Notes under the pieces: generated by a model
The model's input: only the letters and a program-made list of their open reading frames with translations
The model's database searches: none
Told to the model about the DNA's origin: nothing
Translations under genes and position numbers: made by a program
NCBI GenBank assembly: GCA_049317265.1
Contig: JBMOIP010000009.1
Coordinates: forward strand, 47,234 to 111,233
DNA length: 64,000 nt
Direction: 5' to 3'
DNA from: CAIVAT01 sp049317265
GTDB lineage: Bacteria > Bacteroidota > Bacteroidia > Bacteroidales > FEN-979
Shown here: positions 48,583 through 56,507 of the stretch, piece after piece
Position numbering within the stretch: position 1 is the stretch's first letter
Layout of the letters: each line of letters opens with the position of its first letter

Positions 48583-50019
48583 ATGAAAAATATATTTGCA
48601 ATTTTCCTGACACTCCTGATATTTTCGTCCTGTACGAAACTTGAAGAGTTGAATGTTAACACCAAGGACCCAACGAAGGTGCCGGGCGGATCATTGTTCA
48701 CAGGAGCTCAGAAGAGACTGGCCGATCAAATGGTTACGCCAAATGTAAACAACAACATTTTCCGGATGTTCACCCAGCAGTGGACTGAAACCACCTACAT
48801 CGATGAGTCAAATTACGACATCGTAACCCGCCCTATCCCGGGTAACCATTGGAATGTCCTTTACCGTGACGTCCTGATGAACCTCAAGGAGTCTGCCAAA
48901 GTGCTGAAAGCTGACGGCCCCATACCCGGCGACGATAAAGATGTTTTGCCGAATAAGCTTGCCATTGTTGAAATAATGACAGTTTATACCTATAGTGTGC
49001 TGGTAGAAACCTTTGGAAATGTTCCTTATACCGAAGCATTGAACCAGACGATCGTTTTGCCGAAGTATGATGACGGACTCAGCATTTATAAAGACCTCAT
49101 CGCCCGTCTTAATGCTGCAATCGGAACAATGAATCAGAACCAGGGCAGCTTTGGCAGCTACGACAACATGTACGGCGGCGATGTTGCCAAATGGTACAAG
49201 TTTGCCAATTCGCTCAAATTGCGGATGGGCCTGCTCCTTTCAGATGTTGATGGCGCCCTGGCGCAGGCAACTGCTGAGGCTGCTGCTCCAAACGTGATCG
49301 CATCAAACAGCGATAACGCCAAAATGGCCTACCTGCCCGATCAACCGAACAACAACCCGATCAACGAAAACCTGGTAAACAGCGGAAGAAATGACTTTGT
49401 GGCCGCCAACACCCTCGTGGATGTGATGAACGATCTGAGTGATCCTCGTCGTTCACTCTTTTTCACCCCGTTGAGTGACAATACCTATTCTGGTGGCATC
49501 TATGGTGCATCAAACGATTTTACCAAGTTCTCACACGTCAACCCGGCAGTTACCGAGGCAACCTATCCCCAGAATTTCTTTGATCTGGCTGAAGTTGAAT
49601 TCTTACTGGCTGAAGCCGCTGAACGTGGTTTCAATGTTGGCGGAACCGCCGAAGAGCATTACAACAAAGCCATTACAGCCTCTATCATCGACTGGGGTGG
49701 CACTGCCGAAGATGCTTCCGCCTACCTGGCCACTGCTAAAGTAGCCTATTCAACTGCAACCGGAACCTGGCAACAGAAGATCGGAACCCAGAAATGGATC
49801 GGACTCTACAACCGTGGTTTTGAAAGCTGGACAGCTTACAGAATGCTGGACTTCCCGGTTCTGGTCGCTCCTGCTACTGCGGAAAGTGTGCTTCCGTTAA
49901 GGTTGACTTACCCTACAACTGAACAAACCCTCAATGGCGCCAACCGTTCTTCTGCCGCTATCGCCTTAGGCGTATTTGGCGATGCCGTGAAGCAGCCGCT
50001 CTTCTGGGACAAACACTAA
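48583..50019 (+). CDS. SusD/RagB family nutrient-binding lipoprotein
   Basis: 478 residues from the ATG at 48583 (MKNIFAIFLTLLIFSSCTK); a TTG three codons upstream is possible. The lipobox is FSSC. TPR-like helices and the C-terminal KWIGLYNRGFESWTAYRMLD segment are typical of the SusD_RagB / SusD-like_2 proteins. It caps the SusC channel. It starts 10 bases after susC stops and is followed by a strong terminator. Confidence 0.92.
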   Translation: MKNIFAIFLTLLIFSSCTKLEELNVNTKDPTKVPGGSLFTGAQKRLADQMVTPNVNNNIFRMFTQQWTETTYIDESNYDIVTRPIPGNHWNVLYRDVLMNLKESAKVLKADGPIPGDDKDVLPNKLAIVEIMTVYTYSVLVETFGNVPYTEALNQTIVLPKYDDGLSIYKDLIARLNAAIGTMNQNQGSFGSYDNMYGGDVAKWYKFANSLKLRMGLLLSDVDGALAQATAEAAAPNVIASNSDNAKMAYLPDQPNNNPINENLVNSGRNDFVAANTLVDVMNDLSDPRRSLFFTPLSDNTYSGGIYGASNDFTKFSHVNPAVTEATYPQNFFDLAEVEFLLAEAAERGFNVGGTAEEHYNKAITASIIDWGGTAEDASAYLATAKVAYSTATGTWQQKIGTQKWIGLYNRGFESWTAYRMLDFPVLVAPATAESVLPLRLTYPTTEQTLNGANRSSAAIALGVFGDAVKQPLFWDKH

Positions 50020-50036
50020 CACCCTTTATTAACCTG

Positions 50037-50075
50037 AAAAAGAGGGCTGCCTTTCGGTGGCCCTCTTTTTTTTTG
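50037..50075 (+). terminator. Rho-independent terminator of susC-susD
   Basis: AAAGAGGGCTGCC - TTTC - GGTGGCCCTCTTT hairpin followed by a run of nine T, starting 18 bases after the susD stop. Confidence 0.9.
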
Positions 50076-50148
50076 CAAAAATAAATTATGAACCCATTTT
50101 TACCTTACTTTTACCGTAATCAAACTGCATTAATTTTACTTGTTCTAA

Positions 50149-50436
50149 ATTAGTACTGATGCGATTAATTAATGTGTTATCAGAATGTTATTTCCTTTGA
50201 ATTTCTAAATGATTTGATATTTTGCAAGTAGTTCTTTCAATGATATTTCATCTGGTCAATTTCCAAACTATGATACAATCTATTTCCCTCTGTGGCACTT
50301 AATGTCTTCTCCGTGATACTCTGTGTAATTTGTTTCACCGATTACCACTGATAAACCTCACAGATAGCCACAGAGAGGAATTTTATGAATCACTGATTTA
50401 TAACAGAATATAAAAAGTTAACGCATCAGTAGTAAT
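50149..50436 (+). repeat. MITE-like element, complete copy with terminal inverted repeats
   Basis: The ends ATTAGTACTGATGCG (50149-50163) and CGCATCAGTAGTAAT (50422-50436) are inverted repeats matching at 14 of 15 positions. A CTAAAT occurs on both sides (50145-50150 and 50438-50443), a candidate target duplication. The inside aligns with 29685-29935 (copy 1) and carries the CTCTGTGG / CCACAGAG hairpin. No coding frame is inside. It accounts for most of the 433-base gap between susD and the next gene. Confidence 0.75.
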
Positions 50437-50452
50437 CCTAAATTTACAAACT

Positions 50453-51352
50453 ATGAAAAAGTTTTTCGTAACCCTCGTCGCTATCGGCCTGATATCAGGA
50501 ATTGTCAACGCCCAGAAGATCTATGTCCGGCTGGGTGCCGGGGGTGGCATCGGATTAAAACAATACGGCTCTCTTGTGATCCCCGATGATTACTATACCA
50601 CCAAATATGCCGGTGATCATACACACGCAACCTGGGCCGATATTACAACCACAGATAAAGCACAGAACGTGGAGATGAAATCAATGGGCCTGGGGGGTGG
50701 ATTCAATGTCAACCTTGACCTCGGATACATGCTCTCAAAATATATCGGCATTGAACTTGGGGTGAATGAATATATCGGGCTGAGCAATAAAGTTCATTAT
50801 TCGGAGACGCACAGCACAAGTAATTACTCTTCAACCACAGACAACAAACTGTCGGGGATGATGCTGCAGGTTGTACCCGCCATTGTCATAACCGCCGGCC
50901 TTGAAACACTCAACCCTTATGCAAGGCTTGGAATGATCATCGGTGTCATGCCATCCGTGACAGAGAAAAACAGCAGCACCAGCACTTATACATCACCAGC
51001 CTTAAAAGCAACCTCCTCTTCGGAATCGGTCATGAAGATGTCGGGCGGCGTCGCATTGGGATTCACCGCCGCTGCCGGAGCTGAATATCAACTCGGTGAA
51101 AAACTCGGTCTTTTTGCAGAGTTGGTTTACAACGGGATCACCTATTCACCTTCCAAAGGGAAATATAAAACCTATACGCTTGACGGGGATGATATCTTAT
51201 CGGGAGCGACAACCAGGGATAAAGAATGGACGTATGAAAAGAAATTCGATTCAAAAGAGGTGACACCATATGACAGTCCGAGTATTTTGCCTAAGATGAC
51301 CCTTGAATTCAGCAATGTGGAACTGAATATTGGCGTCAAGGTTAAGTTTTAA
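50453..51352 (+). CDS. Outer membrane beta-barrel protein
   Basis: 299 residues with a signal peptide (FVTLVAIGLISGIVNAQ). Glycine-rich alternating strands (YVRLGAGGGIGLKQYG, LGGGFNVNLDLGYMLSKYIG) and a C-terminus NVELNIGVKVKF ending in Phe point to an eight-strand barrel of the OMP_b-brl type. Role unknown. It starts 16 bases after the MITE-like element. Its last 11 bases overlap the convergent acyltransferase gene. Confidence 0.7.
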   Translation: MKKFFVTLVAIGLISGIVNAQKIYVRLGAGGGIGLKQYGSLVIPDDYYTTKYAGDHTHATWADITTTDKAQNVEMKSMGLGGGFNVNLDLGYMLSKYIGIELGVNEYIGLSNKVHYSETHSTSNYSSTTDNKLSGMMLQVVPAIVITAGLETLNPYARLGMIIGVMPSVTEKNSSTSTYTSPALKATSSSESVMKMSGGVALGFTAAAGAEYQLGEKLGLFAELVYNGITYSPSKGKYKTYTLDGDDILSGATTRDKEWTYEKKFDSKEVTPYDSPSILPKMTLEFSNVELNIGVKVKF

Positions 51353-52463
51353 TCCAGCAACGCCTGCGGATGTTTACCCGGCCATCATAATTTTTCCAGA
51401 TGGAGATGGCCCTGAAGTTCTCTTCGAGTTGAGGATGGGTGCGGGCAATCCTGATGCCGGCAGCAATGTATGCCTTGGTGAGTTCATGATAGATCAGGGC
51501 CAGCACACCTTTTCCCTGGTAATCGGGACGAACACCAATCAGGTACATGTGGATCGTATCGTTTTTCCGCATGGCCCTTAAAAGGTGTATCAAGCCAAAG
51601 GGGAAAAGATTTCCATTAGCCTTTTGCAATGCCAGCGAAAGACTTGGCATCGTGATGCCGAAGCCAACCACTTCGTCGTTTGTATCTATGACCATCGATA
51701 CAAATTCAGGCCGGATAAACCCAAAATACTGTTTGGTATAGTAATCCATCTGGGCCTGTGTAAGTGCCGTAAATCCATAAAGATCGTGAAACGCATCATT
51801 GTACATGGTGAACATCTTCTGCGCATAAGGTCTGATTTCCTTTGCTTTTTTGGGTTGCAGCAGGCGCAGGTCATATTTTTGCAGAACAATCCTGGTCATC
51901 CGCTCGACCTTGTCGGGGATTACTTCCGGCACTTTGATCTCAAACTGAACCCAGTCGGTGGCCTTGCTGAAGCCTAACCGCTCCATGTGGTCGTTATAGT
52001 AAGCATAGTTATAGATTGCAGAGAGGCTGGATATCTGATCAAAGCCCTCCAGCAGCATGCCTTCGGGATCCATGTCTGTAAATCCCAGCGGACCATGCAA
52101 TCCGGTCATTCCCTTGCTCTTCCCCCACTTATCCACCGCATTTACCAATGCCCGGGAAACATCCTGGTCATCTATAAAGTCAATCCACCCGAACCTTGCC
52201 AGGCAAGTGTTCCATCGTTCCGACTCCTTACGGTTAATAATTCCTGCGATACGTCCCACAGGTTTGCCATCCCGGTAGGCCATCCAGTATTCCGCCTCAC
52301 AATACTCAAATGCGGGGTTTTTATCCTTGCGAAGGGTGTTCAGTTCATCAAAGGTGAGAGGTGGAACCCAGAACTTGTTCCCCTTATATAATTCAAAGGG
52401 AAACAAGATGAACTTTTTAAGGTCCTTTCTCGAAGTGACCAACCTGACCTCGATCCCGCTCAT
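51342..52463 (-). CDS. GNAT-like acyltransferase, probable ceramide synthase candidate A
   Basis: 373 residues from the ATG at 52463 (MSGIEVRLVTSRKDLKKFIL), one base after the reductase stop; the open frame upstream to 52550 lies inside the reductase gene. It is a close paralogue of the 53535 protein over its whole length (LYKGNKFW, KNPAFEYCEAEYWMAYRDGK, WIDFIDDQDVSRALV, GPLGFTDMDPEGMLLEGFD, GVRPDYQGKGVLAL). The late VGFGITMPSL and GVRPDYQGKG strands look like a GNAT acyl-CoA site. Beside serine palmitoyltransferase it may N-acylate the long-chain base; that is inference. Confidence 0.65.
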   Translation of the reverse strand: MSGIEVRLVTSRKDLKKFILFPFELYKGNKFWVPPLTFDELNTLRKDKNPAFEYCEAEYWMAYRDGKPVGRIAGIINRKESERWNTCLARFGWIDFIDDQDVSRALVNAVDKWGKSKGMTGLHGPLGFTDMDPEGMLLEGFDQISSLSAIYNYAYYNDHMERLGFSKATDWVQFEIKVPEVIPDKVERMTRIVLQKYDLRLLQPKKAKEIRPYAQKMFTMYNDAFHDLYGFTALTQAQMDYYTKQYFGFIRPEFVSMVIDTNDEVVGFGITMPSLSLALQKANGNLFPFGLIHLLRAMRKNDTIHMYLIGVRPDYQGKGVLALIYHELTKAYIAAGIRIARTHPQLEENFRAISIWKNYDGRVNIRRRCWIKT

Positions 52464-52464
52464 G

Positions 52465-53469
52465 CTATATCCATCCCTCTTTTTTATACCATTCAAGGGT
52501 TTCAGCGACACCTTTTTCCAGGTCATATTCAGCTTCGAACCCGAAGTCATTTTTCAGGGGTTCTGTTTCGCACCGCCAGTTGGTGCTCTTGAGGACGTTG
52601 TATTTATCAGTATTCAAGGTCGGGATGGTCCCGAATAATCCGCCAATGTGCTCTCCGACAGTCGCGATGGTCTTTACAATAAAAAGAGGCACAGTGATCC
52701 GAAGGGTCTTCTTTCCAAGTGCCTTTTTGGTAATAGCTGCGAACATTTCAGAAGGATATTCCCTGCCATCGGACACAAACCATGCTTTATTCACATGGGG
52801 GGAATCCAGGGCAAGGTAGATCAGGCGGACAAGGTCACGTACATAAATAAAAGTAAGTACCTGCTTTTTAAATCCGATGTAAGGTTCAAGACCACGGTTG
52901 ATGGTTTGAAAAAAGACAAAATAATCCTTTTCCTTCGGTCCGTAAACACCGGTAGGTCTGACAATCAGCCAGGGAAAATTTTTCAATGACCTGATGTACC
53001 GCTCTGCTTCAAGTTTGCTTTTCCCGTAAAGTTCAATGGGTTTGGGTTCATGGCTGTTTTTAACAGGCTCCCCGGAATGCGGATCACCCGGACCATAAGC
53101 AGCGAGGCTGCTGATGAATAAAAACTTCTCGGGAACCATCTCCGCACTGATGAGCGCTTCGATGAAATGCTTCGTGTTAAGACAATTTACATTATAGAAA
53201 TCTTCCTTCTTCTGAGCCTTGGTAAGCCCGGCATTGTGAATGATATACCGGAAGCGGAGGTTGCTTTTCTTACAATCGTCGAGGGTTTCAATTACTTTTT
53301 CCTTGCTGGAAAAGTCGAATTCGATAAAATGAATCCGCGGGTCCTGAAGATATCCGCGTGAACTTGATTTCCGGATGCCGGCATAGACCTCAAAGCCCTG
53401 TTTTAATCCCTCTTCGACCAGGAAACTGCCGATGAACCCACTGGCCCCGGTGATCAGTATATTTGCCAT
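52465..53469 (-). CDS. NAD-dependent epimerase/dehydratase family reductase, ceramide reductase candidate
   Basis: 334 residues of the extended SDR type. The Rossmann motif is NILITGASGFIGSFLVEEGL, the active site SSLAAYG with YGKSKLEAER (Ser, Tyr, Lys). The family includes the bacterial ceramide/3-keto reductase CerR of the Caulobacter sphingolipid pathway as well as dihydroflavonol reductase-like enzymes. Sitting between two acyltransferase genes and downstream of spt, it is a good candidate for reducing the 3-keto group. It is separated from the next gene by 1 base and from the 53535 gene by 65. Confidence 0.75.
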   Translation of the reverse strand: MANILITGASGFIGSFLVEEGLKQGFEVYAGIRKSSSRGYLQDPRIHFIEFDFSSKEKVIETLDDCKKSNLRFRYIIHNAGLTKAQKKEDFYNVNCLNTKHFIEALISAEMVPEKFLFISSLAAYGPGDPHSGEPVKNSHEPKPIELYGKSKLEAERYIRSLKNFPWLIVRPTGVYGPKEKDYFVFFQTINRGLEPYIGFKKQVLTFIYVRDLVRLIYLALDSPHVNKAWFVSDGREYPSEMFAAITKKALGKKTLRITVPLFIVKTIATVGEHIGGLFGTIPTLNTDKYNVLKSTNWRCETEPLKNDFGFEAEYDLEKGVAETLEWYKKEGWI

Positions 53470-53534
53470 ATTACAATTTCAGCTTTTCACAATGTAGGAA
53501 GGTTGCAATGTAAAAGTTCAATGCCAGGTTCCGG

Positions 53535-54671
53535 CTAATCAATGTGCTTGATCCAGCATCGACGTGTAAGATGCTGCCGACCATTGAAATTTTTCCAGAT
53601 GGTCAGTGCTTTGGCATTGTCTTCGAGTTGCGGGTTGGTTACAGCCTTTTTGATGCCATATTTGATGTAGGCCCTGTGCATCTCATTGTAATAGAGTGCA
53701 TTCACCCCTTTCGAATGATAATCGGGACGAACTCCGTTGAGGTACATATCGATGGTATCGTTCTTCTTCATGGCCCTCAGCAGGTAGATGAAGCCAAACG
53801 GGAAGAGTTTACCGTCACATTTCTGCAATGCCCTGGTCAGGGAGGGTAATGAAACACCAAAACCCACCACCTCATCTTCCTGGTCTAACACGAACGAAAT
53901 AAACTCCGGTCTTACAAAGCCGAAATAGGCTTTGACATACATATCCACCTGCTTTTGTGTCAATGCAGTATAACCATACAATTCGCTGAATGCCGCATTG
54001 AGTGTCCTGAACATTTTAGGTGCATATGGAAGCAACTCCTTTGCCTTTTTAGCTTTCAGTATCTTGAGCTTATATTTTTCCTGAACCAGGAGCGACAAGC
54101 GGTCAACCTTCTCGGGAATAGTTGGAGGAATTTCGAATTCATACTGAACCCAATCGGCGGCCTTTTCAAAGCCAAGGGCTTCCATATGCTGAACATAATA
54201 GGGGTAGTTGTAAATTGAGGCCAGCGTGGCCAATTCATCAAATCCCTTGATCAGCATGCCTTCATTATCCATGTCGGAGAAGCCAAGCGGACCATGAATA
54301 CCAGTCATTCCTTTCGATTTGCCCCACTCCAGCACCGTTTCAATCAACAACCTCGAAACATCACGATCATCGATGAAATCGATCCATCCAAAGCGTACCA
54401 GTTTTTCGTTCCAGCGTTCATTTGCCTTATGGTTGATGATGCCGGCAATGCGCCCGACGATCTCTTTGCCTTTGTATGCAAGCCAATACTCTGCTTCACA
54501 AAAGTCAAAAGCAGGGTTTTTATCCCTGCTCAGCGTATTGATTTCATCCATCCGCATCTGCGGACACCAGAATTTATTTCCTTTATAGAGCTTGTTCTGA
54601 AAAGCTATAAAATGTTTCAGATCCTTCCTGGTTACTACCCTTTTTATTTCAAGCTGGCTTTCTGTTGTCAT
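53535..54671 (-). CDS. GNAT-like acyltransferase, probable ceramide synthase candidate B
   Basis: 378 residues, paralogue of the 51342 protein. Shared blocks include LYKGNKFWCPQMRMDEINTL, GWIDFIDDRDVSRLLIET, KSKGMTGIHGPLGFSDMDNE and LNGVRPDYHSKGVNALYYNE, and both end in RRCWIK. It starts five bases after the spt stop, so it is closely coupled with it. The position suggests an acyl-CoA:long-chain base N-acyltransferase, but this family is not experimentally characterised to my knowledge. Confidence 0.65.
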   Translation of the reverse strand: MTTESQLEIKRVVTRKDLKHFIAFQNKLYKGNKFWCPQMRMDEINTLSRDKNPAFDFCEAEYWLAYKGKEIVGRIAGIINHKANERWNEKLVRFGWIDFIDDRDVSRLLIETVLEWGKSKGMTGIHGPLGFSDMDNEGMLIKGFDELATLASIYNYPYYVQHMEALGFEKAADWVQYEFEIPPTIPEKVDRLSLLVQEKYKLKILKAKKAKELLPYAPKMFRTLNAAFSELYGYTALTQKQVDMYVKAYFGFVRPEFISFVLDQEDEVVGFGVSLPSLTRALQKCDGKLFPFGFIYLLRAMKKNDTIDMYLNGVRPDYHSKGVNALYYNEMHRAYIKYGIKKAVTNPQLEDNAKALTIWKNFNGRQHLTRRCWIKHID

Positions 54672-54676
54672 CAGGA

Positions 54677-55867
54677 TTATTTTGAGATAATATGGAGCTT
54701 CTTCCCCAGTTTCTCAAATTTCTCCAACGCAACATCAACTTGTTCTTTCGTATGGGTAGCCATGAGGGAAAAGCGGATCAATGTATCGTCCTTGCTTACG
54801 GCCGGAGCCACCACAGGGTTCACGAAAATCCCCTCATCCAGCAACATGCGGGTGATGGTGAGGGTCTTGAGATTATCACGGATATATAACGGAATGATTG
54901 GTGTTACGGTATTTCCGATATCAAATCCAAGCTTTCTGAAGTTATCAATGGCATAATGGGTCACATCCCAAAGGCGCTGGATACGTTCAGGCTCACTCTT
55001 GATAATTTCCAGCGCTGCAATGACTGCCGCAGCCGAAGCAGGGGTAGCTGATGCGCTGAAAATCAGAGTTCTTGAATGATGTTTGATGTAATTGATGGTC
55101 TCAAAATCGCTGGCAATAAAACCACCCAGGGCAGCCAGTGATTTGGAAAAAGTTCCCATGATCAGGTCAACTTTATCGGTCACTCCAAAATGGCTTGCCG
55201 TTCCTGAGCCATGTTTTCCAAGGATTCCAATGGAGTGTGCATCATCGACCATGACGGTGGCTTCGTACTTATCTGCCAGTTTCACGATCTCGGGAAGTTT
55301 TGCAATGTCGCCATCCATGCTGAAAACACCATCAACCACGATCAGTTTAATCCGGTTGGGTTCACACTTTTTAAGCACGTTCTCCAGGGAGTGCATGTCG
55401 TTGTGACGGAACTTCAGCACCTTGGCAAATGATAGCCTGGTGGCTTCAATGATCGATGCATGATCGAGTTCATCGATCAGGATATAGTCATTGCGCCCGG
55501 TAATCGTAGGAATTACGCCAAGATTTACCTGGAAACCGGTACTGTAAACAAGTGCAGCTTGTTTTCCAACGAATTCAGCAAGTTTGGTCTCCAGTTCCAC
55601 ATGAATATCAAGGGTTCCGTTTAGGAACCGCGACCCTGCACAGCCTGTTCCATATTTTTCGGTAGCCTTAATTGCAGCTTCCTTGATTTTCGGGTGATTG
55701 GTGAGCCCCAGGTAACTGTTTGAACCAAACATCAGCACCTTCTTTCCATTCATGGTAACTACCGTATCCTGATCCGATTCAATCATCCTGAAGAATGGAT
55801 AGATACCCATCTTCTCAACTCTCTGCGGTTCGGTAAAGTGGGCTGTTTTACGCTGTAATATCCTCAT
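54677..55867 (-). CDS. spt: Serine palmitoyltransferase (alpha-oxoamine synthase family)
   Basis: 396 residues. FGSNSYLGLTNHPKIKEAA, GTGCAGSRFLNGTLDIHVEL, DELDHASIIEATRLS, MVDDAHSIGILGKHGSGTAS and the PLP lysine in GTFSKSLAALGGF are diagnostic of the SPT/KBL/AONS group. The long N-terminal extension (FTEPQRVEKMGIYPFFRMIE) is as in Bacteroides SPT. It condenses serine with a fatty acyl-CoA to 3-ketosphinganine. KBL or AONS remain alternatives, but the neighbours favour SPT. A -7 box lies 28 bases upstream. Confidence 0.87.
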   Translation of the reverse strand: MRILQRKTAHFTEPQRVEKMGIYPFFRMIESDQDTVVTMNGKKVLMFGSNSYLGLTNHPKIKEAAIKATEKYGTGCAGSRFLNGTLDIHVELETKLAEFVGKQAALVYSTGFQVNLGVIPTITGRNDYILIDELDHASIIEATRLSFAKVLKFRHNDMHSLENVLKKCEPNRIKLIVVDGVFSMDGDIAKLPEIVKLADKYEATVMVDDAHSIGILGKHGSGTASHFGVTDKVDLIMGTFSKSLAALGGFIASDFETINYIKHHSRTLIFSASATPASAAAVIAALEIIKSEPERIQRLWDVTHYAIDNFRKLGFDIGNTVTPIIPLYIRDNLKTLTITRMLLDEGIFVNPVVAPAVSKDDTLIRFSLMATHTKEQVDVALEKFEKLGKKLHIISK

Positions 55868-55895
55868 TTGTCTGTGTTTCTGTAAAAATAGCGTG

Positions 55896-55903
55896 CAAAG
55901 GTA
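55896..55903 (-). promoter_or_regulatory. -7 box for the sphingolipid operon
   Basis: The - strand reads TACCTTTG (TAnnTTTG), 28 bases before the spt ATG, in the 47-base gap after iorB. It marks spt as the first gene of its own transcript. Confidence 0.5.
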
Positions 55904-55914
55904 CGAAGAAATAA

Positions 55915-56496
55915 TTACATATGCTGATCAGCAAAGTCGCGACCGGCCTTCAAGGCTATCAGGTTGAGTTCGATCACTTTGTCTCCTTTTTTGCGAAAAA
56001 TAAAACGGATAGCATCTTCAAGCTTCTCATAGGCCATCCCAAGGAAAGGGGTTGCAGCGCCAAGGATTACAATGTTGGCAGCTTTGACAGAGCCGGCCTC
56101 TTTTGCGATACCTTCCGCATCCAGGGCAATATGATGGGGCACTTTTTCTATTTCCGCCATGATGAGATCCATGTCGGGATAGTTTGGAATATTGTTGAAC
56201 GGGCGGGTATTGGTAATCACCCAGCCTTCGCCTGAAAGGTAAGGAAGATAACGAAGCGCCTCAAGCGGCTCGATCGAAATGATCATATCCGCCTGTCCAA
56301 AAGGAATCAGGTCGGAAGCAATATCCTGGTGGGAAATCCGTAGGTTTGACATCACATCCCCTCCCCGCTGGCTCATGCCATGGACTTCCGATTGTTTGAG
56401 AAACATTCCCTGTTCCAGTGCAGCATAGCCAATAATGGAGGCAATCGAGATGATTCCCTGGCCGCCCACACCTGCTAAAATGATATCTTTTTTCAT
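55915..56496 (-). CDS. iorB: Indolepyruvate:ferredoxin oxidoreductase, beta subunit
   Basis: 193 residues from the ATG at 56496 (MKKDIILAGVGGQGIISIAS); an open frame upstream to 56559 overlaps iorA. GVGGQGI, KQSEVHGMSQRGGDVMSNLR and ADMIISIEPLEALRY mark the gamma-type domain of 2-oxoacid:ferredoxin oxidoreductases. It works with IorA on aryl pyruvates to give aryl-acetyl-CoA and reduced ferredoxin. Eleven bases separate it from iorA. Confidence 0.9.
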   Translation of the reverse strand: MKKDIILAGVGGQGIISIASIIGYAALEQGMFLKQSEVHGMSQRGGDVMSNLRISHQDIASDLIPFGQADMIISIEPLEALRYLPYLSGEGWVITNTRPFNNIPNYPDMDLIMAEIEKVPHHIALDAEGIAKEAGSVKAANIVILGAATPFLGMAYEKLEDAIRFIFRKKGDKVIELNLIALKAGRDFADQHM

Positions 56497-56507
56497 CAAT
56501 AAGTAGT

